Source: Diadema setosum (Eukaryota; Echinodermata; Echinoidea; Diadematoida; Diadematidae). From it: a DNA stretch of 64,000 bases. Positions 35,804 through 47,800 of the stretch are shown in pieces. Position numbers and translations under genes: made by a program. The stretch covers positions 12,846,828 to 12,910,827 of the forward strand of contig CM067069.1 of assembly GCA_033980235.1 (NCBI GenBank), given 5' to 3'. The stretch's first letter is position 1. The number at the start of each line of letters is the position of its first letter. The notes under the pieces were generated by a model, which worked only from the letters and a program-made list of their open reading frames with translations, was not told where the DNA came from and did no database searches.

Positions 35804-38800
35804 GTGAGTAGAAACCCTTGGATTAAGTTCCTCGAAAATGATGATAACTATTGTAATATTAAAGGAATAATTTACCATTAGTAGATGAAACAAAAACCCA
35901 GCATTGGTGCTTTAGAATAGTTCTGAAACGACAGTTAGGGAGAGAAACAACCACTGTAAAAAATTTGAATTCGTATAATCGATGTTAAGTGTTGTTAAAT
36001 ACTCAAAATGTGAACAATAGTTAAAATAAAAAGTTTCCAGACTAAACCGTCTACAATTACGGTTTATTGAGAAAAACACTGATATCTCCTTATATTTTAG
36101 GCTTTATTGAAAACGTGTTATATGTTGTGATACAGCAGACCTACACATATGCATCAATGTGATATTTTGAACATTTTTGAAATCACTGCTCCGAGAGGTA
36201 AACTGGACCTTTAACAAGCAGCAACAGTGACAACGATGATATGAGACTATGATGATAGTTAATAATGAAAATATGGAACGACCATCATCTTCATGATATT
36301 GATAATGATGGTGACGATGATGATAGTGCTGTTGTTGATAGCGCTTAACAATGATAAAACAGTTACCGTTCCACGACGTTCACACAATCTAGGAGTAGTG
36401 GCGAAATACTTTGAAAACCAGCGCCCCTTAGAATTGTTTGAACAAAGGTTCTTGAAATCTGAAGTCGTTGAAATTTTACAATATGGCTGTCATGCAGATC
36501 GTTTCACTTCCTACTGTATATTGATGATGACTTATCTTTACATTTCTAAAACGGTCAAAAAATAGCGCTGACAAATAAGGACAGAGAATAAAGATAACTA
36601 AGCTGCAGATTTCATTACAATCCCCTCATCACAACGCGTTAAAAACCCTAACAAACAATCGAATTCAAATTCATGAAATCATGAATCAAACAAACAATCG
36701 AATATGTATTTGTGGTGGTTCTGATTTTTTTTTTCTCACTCTTTGAATTTTTGATCATTACATGAGTCTCTTTTCGCATACACCTCATCTCATTCAAAAC
36801 CGCATGTATCTTTTGTGTAGTGAGTTTAGGTATCATGTATTCATATTTTCTGTTGATATTTTTTTTTTTGTAATTTCAGTTGTTGTTTTCTAAGGAGAAT
36901 GCCAACTAGGGCACAGTCACATGCACTTATTTAATGACTATTGTTATTATTGTTGCCGTTTCTTTGACTGCTCGCTACAATTATAACTATTTCCTATCAT
37001 TTCACCCCCTCTTTGTGCCACACTACCATACCTGTCATGCTAGGTTACCCTACATGATACCTTTTAAGGCAACGATATCAATAAAACGTTAACGATGCTA
37101 TGGCTTATTTAAAGAGGAAGGATTTTTTTTTAATGGTAATCAAATAATAATGTTCCTAAATCTACCAGCAACTGTTTTTAAAATGAGGAAAATATCGTGC
37201 TGCAATATCATGAAATTGCTGCCATTAAATATATGTTCCTCCGGCTCCGAGAGTTTATTAGCTGTACAGAATGTACTTCCTTTGTCTCTCTCTCAGCTCT
37301 CCTCTGCTCCCTGCTCATACACCATCTTCGACTTTTCTGCCCTTCCTGTCCTATCCTCTGAAATCAGTTTTCTCTTTTCATGCATCTGTCATTAACTTCA
37401 AAGTTGTTTTTTTTTTCTTCTTCTCTACCCCTGAGTCACTGTTTCCATACCTCATCTCGAAATCGAGTGAGTCCTACCTCGTTTGTTAGTGTGGGGGTGT
37501 GGACGTATGCATGCTTTTCTATATTGAATTGCATGCTCCCCCTTTTGCATCATATCATAATATTTCAACTTATTTCAACTCTTCTGAACACAGAAGTGTG
37601 CAAGCTTGAAATCTGAGAAGGAATGTATATTATGATGATTTATCATCGTTTTGCTTCCAACCATAGGCACACGCCATGCCGGTGGAGCAAACACTACAGA
37701 CGACTTCTGGAAAGTCCTCTTGGAGGGCAAGGAATGCATCCAGGAAATCCCCGCCGACAGGTGGGTCATCGACAACTTCTACGATGAGGACCAGACCAGG
37801 CAGGGCAAGATGGTGACGCGTCGGTGCGGTCTCATCGAGGACATGGACGGCTTCGACAACCTCTTCTTCAAGATCTCCCCACGTGAGGCCGCCTCTCTCG
37901 ACCCCCAACAGAGGCATCTCCTCGAGGTCAACTACGAAGCCTTCGAAGATGCCGGCATCAACCCAGACCTACTGGGAGAGTCCTGTGGCGTCTTCGTTGG
38001 CATAGGAATGATGGACCACGCCATCCAGCTCGTGGATACGTCGACCACCGACGCCTACACACTGACCGGTATTGCCCACAGCGTTTCGGCCAATCGCATC
38101 TCCTACGCCTTCAACCTGAGAGGTCCGTCCTTTGCGGTAGACACGGCTTGTGCCAGTGGACTGACTGCTCTTCACTTGGCTTGCACCAGTCTGTGGAACA
38201 GAGAATGCAACATCGCCCTCATGTCGGCGTGTAACAACATCATGCTGCCAGACATCACTGTCGGGTTCAGCGCCCTCGGTGTTCTGTCCCCTGACGGCCG
38301 CTGCAGTCCATTCTCCAGCACTGCCAACGGATACGTCCGCAGCGAAGGGTGGGGCGCCCTCGTGTTGAAACCTCTTGACCAGGCCCTTGCAGACAATGAC
38401 CACATCTACACCGTCATCCGCGGAAGCGCCATTGCCGCGAATGGAGCGTGTAACAGCTTAACCATGCCTTCTCCCCCTGCCCAAGAATTCGTCATGAAGG
38501 AAGCCTACGAGAAATTTGGCATCAACATGGATGACGTGCACTTCGTGGAAGCCCACGGTACAGGTACCATGGTTGGGGACCCACTGGAGGCAGAAGCCAT
38601 ATCCCGTGCCTTCGCACGCAGCAGCAACAAACGCCTGAAAATCGGCTCCGTCAAGAGTAACTTTGGTCACACCGAAGTCGCCGCCGGAGTCACCGCTGCG
38701 ATCAAGGTGGCCTTGATGATGGAGCACAGGGCAATCCCTCCGACCATCAACTTCGTCTCTCCAAACCCTCACATCAACCCAGACGAGATGAATCTGGAGA

Positions 38801-41800
38801 TCGTGACAGACGTCCAACCATTCCCGACTGAAGACAAGCACATCATCGGACTCAACTCCTTCGGGTTCGCCGGCGCTCTGGCTCACTGCATCTTCGAGGA
38901 AGCGCCAAAGACGAAAGCCAAGCAGCTGACAGCAGAGCAGACGTGCGGCTGGAAGTTTGGTGACAATGACACCGAGGGCCAGCCAATCGTCATTCCTCTT
39001 ACGGCCAAGTCACCCGAAGCTCTGGCTGCCGTGGCGAAGCAGTGGCAGGATGTGAGTCTAGACCAGGACGCCCTCAGCGTCGTATCTTGGCTTTCCACCC
39101 GACGCCGACTGCACGAGAACAGGCTGACCGTCATCTCAAGCTCCGGCAAGCAGTTCCGCGCTCAGATGAAAGAGTTCGTCGAAACAGGTAAGTGGACATT
39201 TTTCCTAAATCATCAGGCTGTCATCAGTACATTGCTTGAAACTATTGACATATCTTGTCATGCCATTTTAGTCCTTATCTTTCGGCCCTAGTTCATGTTT
39301 ATGTATCGAGGAAAACGCAGAAATGAAGTAAGCAATTAAACAAAGAACCCCCATACAAAAATGCATATTTCATTTAAATGTAACACTTGTAAAATTCCAC
39401 ATTTCCACATGTGAGAAGGTCACGATCTACTTTAAACCGTTATCTGAGCTGTAGTCCTTCAAGCATGCGGTATGTATCGCTTTGTTTTACCATTTACACA
39501 GATTGCTTGCGATATATAACACGAACTGTTACATACTGCAAGCGATGTGTGATGACGACCAGATAAATGAAAGGTGAACGAAACAAGTTAAATCTAATTT
39601 AAAATGGGAAAGACATTGTTAGTGGAAAGTCATTATTCTATAACTTTTGCTTTTTGTGTTTTCCCAGATTTAAATTGAACTTATTCGTGAACTTTGACTG
39701 AAAGTTCATTTGTAAAGTGGAAAAGTTTTAAAACTTCGGGTATATTGTTTTACAGTTTCTCACACAGATCTACATCCCAAAAATGTTTAACTTTTCTATC
39801 ATTATTGCATTTTTTACAATATTTCTGAGAGACCGCGAATTCAGAATGTCTTTCACACTTGGTTATCAAATACTTCTGATACAAAAGGTTGGTCACATGA
39901 TATAACTGATGAGATAATTGGTATTTCTTGTTTTGTTTTTGTTTTCAGGGAGTGCAGAGAATGCGACGACTAGCGCCATCTACTCATCGGAACCCAAGAT
40001 CTGCGTGATCTTCCCTGGTCAGGGCCAGCAGTATAGCAACATGGGCAGACAGCTCTACAAGACCGAGCCCGTCTTCCGGCGCACCATCGACGAGTGTGAC
40101 GCCATCTTCAAGAGGATCAGCGGCTGGTCCGTCCTGGAGGAGAAATGTAAGTCACCGGTCACGTTTTCCTTTTTGTATTAACCTCAATCCCACCATGAAC
40201 AAGGGGTGTTACGGATGAAGATGGAACTTCTGTTCACCATTGAAGTCATGCTCAGCACCCCTGAGAATTAAGTTATGCACTTAACAGTAGGTGGTGCCCA
40301 GGTGCTGAGATAAGGAGTACATCAGTAATTAGGTCTAGAGCTCTCACAGCAGAAAAGGCTTCCGAGTTTATCACTTCACTCTCTCTTTAAATGTGCTGGC
40401 AACAATGAATGCGTGTGTCTTGAACTGGAGCAGCGAATCCAACTGCGGTGTAAAACTACATTTTTTAACAGCAATAAGTAGAAAAACACGCTGGAACACG
40501 CCTTGGCGGAGTACTTCATTTGAAAGCTCAAATACATCAAATCATAACATAGAAAACTACCATGCGCAAACTTGGAAAAACATTACGTTTCAAGAGGAGC
40601 TGAATTTCTATTTTATTTCGATTTGCCCATTATGAGAACAGAAATACATGTTTATAACTGTGAATTATTCTTTGCTAAACTTGTCTGCTAAACATATGAG
40701 AGGACTTCATTCGAAATTTTACGTTGAAATACAGCTTGCAATTCAACTAACCGTGGAATGTTTCCTTCGTCTCCAAATTTCATCTTGGCGCTGGAGCGGT
40801 GCCGAGCATGACTTGAGTGTATGACATCCTGTTATGCTGTAGAGCCCAAACATATGTTTGCATGAATTACGAAGAGTTACCTCTCCATCGATACAACACC
40901 TCCTTAATGCCAATATCCTGTATGTAAGATTTAAGGACAGACAAATGCATGTGATATCTATTGTTTGGTGTGCTGATGAAAAGAAAGACAATCTCTCGTG
41001 TAAACACATGAAAACAATCCAATGTGTTAAATTGATAGATATAATCTCTCTACTTGCTACTCTATGAAATGAGATATATAAAGGCCTTTGTGAAATGCAT
41101 CGTATCGCGTTCATAATTAAAGGACAAATTCATCTTCATATACATGATGATTGATAAATGCAGTTATATTAGTAGAACACATGCGTAAAAGTTCGGGGAA
41201 AATCAGAGAATCCGTTCAAAAGTTATGAATTTTTAAAGTTTCTGTGCAGCCACCGCTGTGTGAGAAGTCTACTACAGTTGATGATGTCACATGCGTAGAA
41301 CGATATACAGAAAAATATAAAGAGAATTCCACAATATCTACTCTTTTTTGAAAATGAAAATACACATTCCCTCAGCTTGTGTAACTCTTGATTATATCGA
41401 TATATGCTCAAGCTGATATCACTCCCCCTGCCTTCTGAAAGAGGCAAGTCATGTGCTCCTTTGTATGCCAGAAAAGTGAAAAATATTTTGAATCTTCTTT
41501 ACATTTTCTTTATATCGTTCTACACATATGACATCACAGGCTGTGGTAGTCTTCACATCCAGTGATCGCGGAACTGAAACTTCAAAAATTCATCACTTTT
41601 GAACGGATTGTCCGATTTTACTCAAACTTTCACTAATGTGTTCTAATAATATTGCTGCATTCTCTCAATCCATATGTTAATGAAGTTGAATTTGTCGTTT
41701 AACGTTAATGACTACACTTTATTATCGAATTAAAAAAAAATATATATATATATATATCTGTGTATACTACACATGCAATATATATATATATATATAATAT

Positions 41801-41822
41801 ATATATATATATACATATGTAC

Positions 41823-41854
<32 letters not shown>

Positions 41855-44800
41855 CTGTGTATACTACACATGCAAAACGTCTAGTAAATGAACGATTTCG
41901 GTCCTTTGATAAGGTTCATTGGTATATGTTAGAATAATTCAAGAACTTTACCAAAGCAGCATCCACTATCAACTATGCAGTTGATATGGTACAATATCAA
42001 TGTGTATAAACATCACTGTAAAAGTATAATACTAGAAATTTCGTGTGATATGCATTACATAACCAATTGTTCTGGTATTACAATTCTGGTATTACGTGAA
42101 AAAAAAAGGAAACTAAATAAGTGATGCCACAACATGATGCGAACTTAAAAACATTGTAGAATATACTCTGTTGGCTCTCAATGACAAGCGCATATATCTA
42201 AAACCTGAAAAAGGAAGCTATTTTGACTTCAGATTAGCGCACTTTACTGAGTGTTTCATAATACATGAAAACGTCCCCTTGCAAATAATAATCTCTTGCC
42301 CAAAGAAACCGTGCCACTTACAATATCATTCCACCGCTCTGATTTTGCAAGCGTGCGCATGCGATTGTTGTATCAAAGGGGTAATCTATAAACAGATTCC
42401 ATCAAGTTTGTCGATGTTGTTAAAGAGATACTTCCCTCTTTTGCAAGTCCTCCACTTGTTAAACAGCTTCTATGTGGATCGTGAATTGAAAGTAATATTG
42501 CATTGATATAGACAACTTAAGTTTATTTTATAATCAACTGTTCATGTGAAAGTAATATTGCATTGATATAGACAACTTAAGTTTATTTTATAATCAACTG
42601 TTCATGTGAAAGAATGAGTAACTTTGAAATTCGAAGTACATTTTTTTAATGTCCGAATTTCTGTGCCGAGTTATACATATCCTTGGGGTTTTTTTTTTTG
42701 TGTGTGTCCCCCGTTACGTCTCTACAATTGTTTTTTTTTGTCTTACTTGTATAAATATTTATTTTTTTTTCAGAGGATTAATTCGAACTGACAAACAAAT
42801 TTATTCACGTGTTTGAATATATCTTTCACAATTCACAGCTCTGTTTGTCGAGCGTCCGAAGTCGGCCGACTACAACCCTGATGCATTCATCAACGATCTG
42901 GAAGTCTCTCAGCCGGCCATCCTCTTCATCCAGCTCGGTCTGTTCAACCTCTGGAGTCACTGGGGAGTCAAGCCTGCCTGCGTCGTCGGTCACAGCCTCG
43001 GGGAAGTGTCCGCTGCCTACGCGTGCGGAGGAATGACGCTGGAGGAAGCTGTGGAGACCATCTACATCAGGAGCATTGAGCAGGGCAAACTGAAAGGCAC
43101 CGGCAGTATGGCTGCCTTGAGAATGACGCTGGAGGAGGCAAGAGAGTTGTGCAGCAAGCACGAGCGCCTCTACGTAGCTGCCATCAACGCACCTGGCGCA
43201 ATCACCATTGCTGGCAACACGCAGGCCATCGAGCAGATTGCCGCCGATAACCCGACCATAGCCAAGCAGCTGCGTGTCCAGTGCGCCTTCCACACGCCCG
43301 ACATGGACCCCACGGAGAAGACATTCAAAGCGAAAATGGAGAAAGTAGTCAAGACGCCGGCCGGAGTGCGAAACATACCATTCTACTCCACCCTGACTGG
43401 AGCCCGGTACGAGGGAGACTTCAAGACGGCGTACTGGTGGGACAACATCCGCAACGCTGTTGAATTCCAGTCAGCCATCGAGAACATTCTCCGTGATCTG
43501 GAATGCGACATGTTTCTTGAGTGTGCTGCATCTGCTACTCTCCTCTCATCCTGCAATCAGATCGCCAAGGGATCCGGCATCAAGATCCAGCTGACCACAG
43601 TCCCATCTGGGCAAAGAAATCAAGATGATCGCTTGTGCGCTCTGCGGGCTGTTAGTACCATGCACAACAATGGCGTGCCACTAGACTGGAAGAACATCAC
43701 CCGTGACTCAGCCATTCACACCAAGCTTCCCTTGTACCCATGGCAGCACAAGCCCTTCATGCTCGAGCCAGAGTATCGCCGAAAGCGACGACTTGGTTTG
43801 GACGATCGCACATTCAAGGGACAGAACGGACAGCTGTGCTTGGAAACATTCCCGTTCCTCAACGACAGGCTGGTCAAAGAAAAGTTGGTGTTCCCAGAGG
43901 CAGGGTTTGTGGAGTACATGCTCGAGGCTTGCGGCTCTGGTAACGCCCTTCCCATCTTGAACAACGTCACCTTCGGCAACTCAATTGATTGGCCTGAGGA
44001 GAAGACGGTGACTGGAACAAAGAAGTCGACACTGAACCTGGACCTTGTCAGGGATGGCAACAAAATCGAAATCAGCTACAAAGGTGAGGTGCAGAGCTGC
44101 GCGGACATTGAAGAAGGTGTGGCGGACGATGCCAGCATTGCAGTCAGTGATGCTCTCCAGCGCTGTGCAGAGAAGAAGACTGCGGACGAGTTCTACGGAT
44201 ACCTACAGGACTTGGGTCATGAGTATGGACCAAAGTTCCGAGTCTTGACAGAAGTGCGTCGAGGCAAGGGGGAGAGCATTGGCTACCTTGAACCAGCCCA
44301 AGACAACAAGCAGATAATTCAGACAACCCATTTGGACGCCTGCTTCCAGCTTCTTACCTACGCGTTGGGAGCACGCTCAAGTCTGTACCAGGCAAGCCGA
44401 GTGGGAAGCATCAAGATGAACGTGCCATTACTACCTCCTGGGGAGCAACTCATCGCACATGCTTCCGTCAGTGACTGTGACAGCTATGCACTGAGAGGTG
44501 ACATCACAATTGCCCTGCCCAACGGAAAAGTCCTCGCAGAAATCAAAAACTGTGTGTGCACAAACACGAGTGGCACACAGACCAGCGTCGACATCAACAA
44601 ATGTCTCTACAAGAGAGAGTGGCAAAATGTTGCAGCTCACTTGCCAGCAATCAAGGATGTCGCAAAGGTGTTTGAAAAGGACAGTCTCACAAAACTCTTC
44701 CCAGACTACATGGAAGCCATCACAAGGGCCGAAGAGGTCTACCACAACATGGGTGCCATCTGCTTGGCCTACATCAAGAATGGCTTGGACCAGGTGCCAG

Positions 44801-47800
44801 TCAAGGAGCGGTCTGATTACCTGGATCAACGCTACTACCGCCGACTTGAAAAACTGAAGACAGACACATCAGTTCCCCACATCAAGTACGAAGATATTCC
44901 AAGAGTCAGAGAGGAAATGCTCAAGAAAGTACCAGAAATGAAACAAGAGCTCAGCATGGCGACAAGTCTAGGTGAACACCTCCCAACCACACTTCGAAAC
45001 CCACAATCAGCGATGACGCTCCTCTTCAAACCAGAATGCATGGCGTCCTACTTCCTCGACTCTCTGACCACAACATTCTACTACAAGGCGACAGCAGAGG
45101 TTGTGCGACAGGCTGTACTGAAGGCACTGGAGACGAAGTCCACTGTACGGCTCCTGGAAGTTGGTGCTCGAATGGGCGGTCTCACACATCACATCCTTGA
45201 ATTCCTGGAAGACCTTTGCCTGGAAGGGCGTGTTGAGTATGTCTTCACAGATCTCAGCGTTGCCTTCTTCCCGCATGCCCGTGATCACTTGGCTGAGTAT
45301 CCATTTGTCAAGTACCAGCAGCTGGACATCGAGCAGGATGTCGAGGGTCAGGGCTTTGTTCCCGGATCTGTTGATATTTTGATTTGCCTGGACACTCTCC
45401 ACTCAACAGGTGACATGGATGAGGCCATCTACTACATGCGTGAGCTCATCTGCGACAATGGATGGATGATTCTCATCGAGGCCACGACAATCAAGTTCAT
45501 CGCAGAGCTCATCTTCGGTGCACTGCGTCTGTGTTGGGTGTTCGAGGACTTCAGAACAGAATGCTGCTGGATGGGTCAGAAAGAATGGAAGACGGCACTT
45601 GAAACGCATGGTTTCGATGATGTCGTTGGCCTGTCATCACCCAAAGAACTCTTCCATAGTGTGCTGATTGGACGCAAGGCCGGAGGTGATGATGCCTGCA
45701 AGAATCCCAAGGCCGCTCCTGTCACCACTTCCAAGCAGTGGCTTGTGGTATCTCATCCAGACAACGCCCAGTTCGTCAATGTTGTCAAGTCGTCTCTGTC
45801 TGGCACAGTAACTTCTGTCAGCTACGAGGAAATCATGACGGCAGATCTGGGTAAGCTGAAGGAGGATGGTGCAGTCATGGAGGCAATATTTGTCTGGAAT
45901 GTCGATCATGACAATGGCTTCAAGGTTCTTCTGCACTTCTTGCACCAGATTGGTGTGAACGTGGAGAACGTTTGCAAACTATGGATGGTCACCTTTGCAG
46001 CTACAACCGGGGAGAGGCCCATCAACTCAGCCGGCGCTGGAATGGTACATGCAGCAGCAAATGCATGTCAAATTCCATTCGTGACAATCGATATCCCAGA
46101 AGACGTGACAAATGGCGACAAGGTCTGGGCATCTTCGCTGACAAGCACCATCCTCGGCAACAAGAAGAGCGACATGGAACTGGTGGTCAAAGATGGTCTC
46201 TGCCTGGCACCAAGACTCTCCCGCATGCAGCTTCCCGAGATGAAGGTGACTGAAACTCCATACTGGCAAGTAACGAGAGATACAGATCCACTAAAGGCGC
46301 AATCTACCGTTGACGACCTGGGCATCGCCTACCAGGCTAACATGACTCCAGCTCCTGGAACAGTGCTTGTGAAGGTGTCTGCTGTCGGTATCAACAAGAA
46401 GGACATTGACCTTGCCCAGGGCACTGCCTCAAGTGATACAGACCATGCAGCATTTGGTACGGAATTCTGTGGTGTCGTGGAGAAGGTGGGACAGGGCGTT
46501 TCCAATGTGAAACCAAAGGACGAAGTTTTTGGTTTCGGAGATCACTGTCTTGCATCATACGCCATTGCTAGCGCTGAACTTGTCGTAAAGAAACCACAGA
46601 AAGTGAGTGCAGCCCAAGCAGCAGCAACAAGCTCATCCTTCGCAAGTGCTTACTACGCCTTAGTAGAGCGAGCCAACATCAGAAGTGGTGAGACGGTCCT
46701 CATCCAAGTCTCAGATCTGGGAATGCAGGCTGCAGCAGTGCAGATTGCCAAACAAGCCGGTGCAAAGATAATTTGCTCTACGGATAATACCAAAGAGAGA
46801 GCCGCTTTACAGAAGCTCGGAGCAACAGTTGTCCCATCACATTCCTCTCCATCGTTTGCCAGCGATGTCATGAGGGCAGCAGGTGAAGCCGGTGTCGATG
46901 TAGTGTTCAATTCTCTGCAAGGAAAGCAGCTGGAAAAGAGCATAGAACTACTCGCTGCAGGTGGCCGATTCTGCGCTGTAACCGGTAATGACGACACAAA
47001 CTTCAAACTCCAGATGCGTCTACTACAGAACAACAGATCACTCATCCCTTGCAACATTGACAGCCTGACTCAACATCAGAAGCCGCTAGTTCAGCGAATC
47101 CTCCAGAAGGTATCCGCCTTGATGCAAGACGGCAAAGTCAAACCTCTAGATGTCCAGGTACGTCCAATCACCGACTACCCAACTGTGTTTGCTGATGCAG
47201 ATATCACATCAAACGGCAAAGTTGTGATTGAGATCCCTGCATCTTTCAAGCCCAACAAGGTAATCTCCACCACCCAGCTTTTCAAAGAAAACGCAACCTA
47301 CATTGTCACTGCAGCTGGCTCAGGGATCTCACAGATCGTCGCTCGGTGGATAGCCAACAATGGAGCGCGACACATAGCTATGTGCTACCTCAGCGAAGAT
47401 GGAAAGTCCAGGGCGAGCAGAACGATTTCATACCTGACGAGCAAGGGCGTGACTGTCTACGAGTACTGCCACGATCTGCACGTGCGAGGACCCGAAGGAG
47501 GTGTTGCTAAAGTCCTAACAGGCCTGAAGGGAAAGAAAGCCCCCAGTGTCCGTGGCATCTTCTGTCTCGGTGGCTACCGCTTGCCCGGCAAAGAAACGAT
47601 GTCAGACGTGACATACGACAGCCTTCAAAAGATGCTGTCCTCCAAGGTTCGTCCAGCGAAGTTGTTCCACATCATGACACAGAAGATGGAGATTGAGTTG
47701 GACTACTTCGTCACCCTTTCCAGTGACGACGTTGCATGGGGAAACCCATCCTCCCTCGCGAGCGTGACCGGGGACTCGTATCTGGAGTGCTTCGCAGTGA

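Larger units (their letters stand above)
40147..42838 (+). other. pks1: pks1 intron 4
   Basis: 2.7 kb, GTAAGT to CACAATTCACAG. It holds the family C MITE (41117-41702), (TA)n repeats with TACATATGTA interruptions (41741-41855) and an exact 60-bp tandem duplication (42488-42607). Confidence 0.8.

Noticed and set aside
35705..35893. Open frames on both strands over pks1 exon 2
   Set aside because: Only the frame giving VVGIG joins correctly to the KS in exon 3; the others are shadows.
42826..43293. Antisense frame of 155 codons and other off-frame ORFs across pks1 exon 5
   Set aside because: Shadows caused by the codon bias of the real pks1 frame, which has catalytic motifs throughout.
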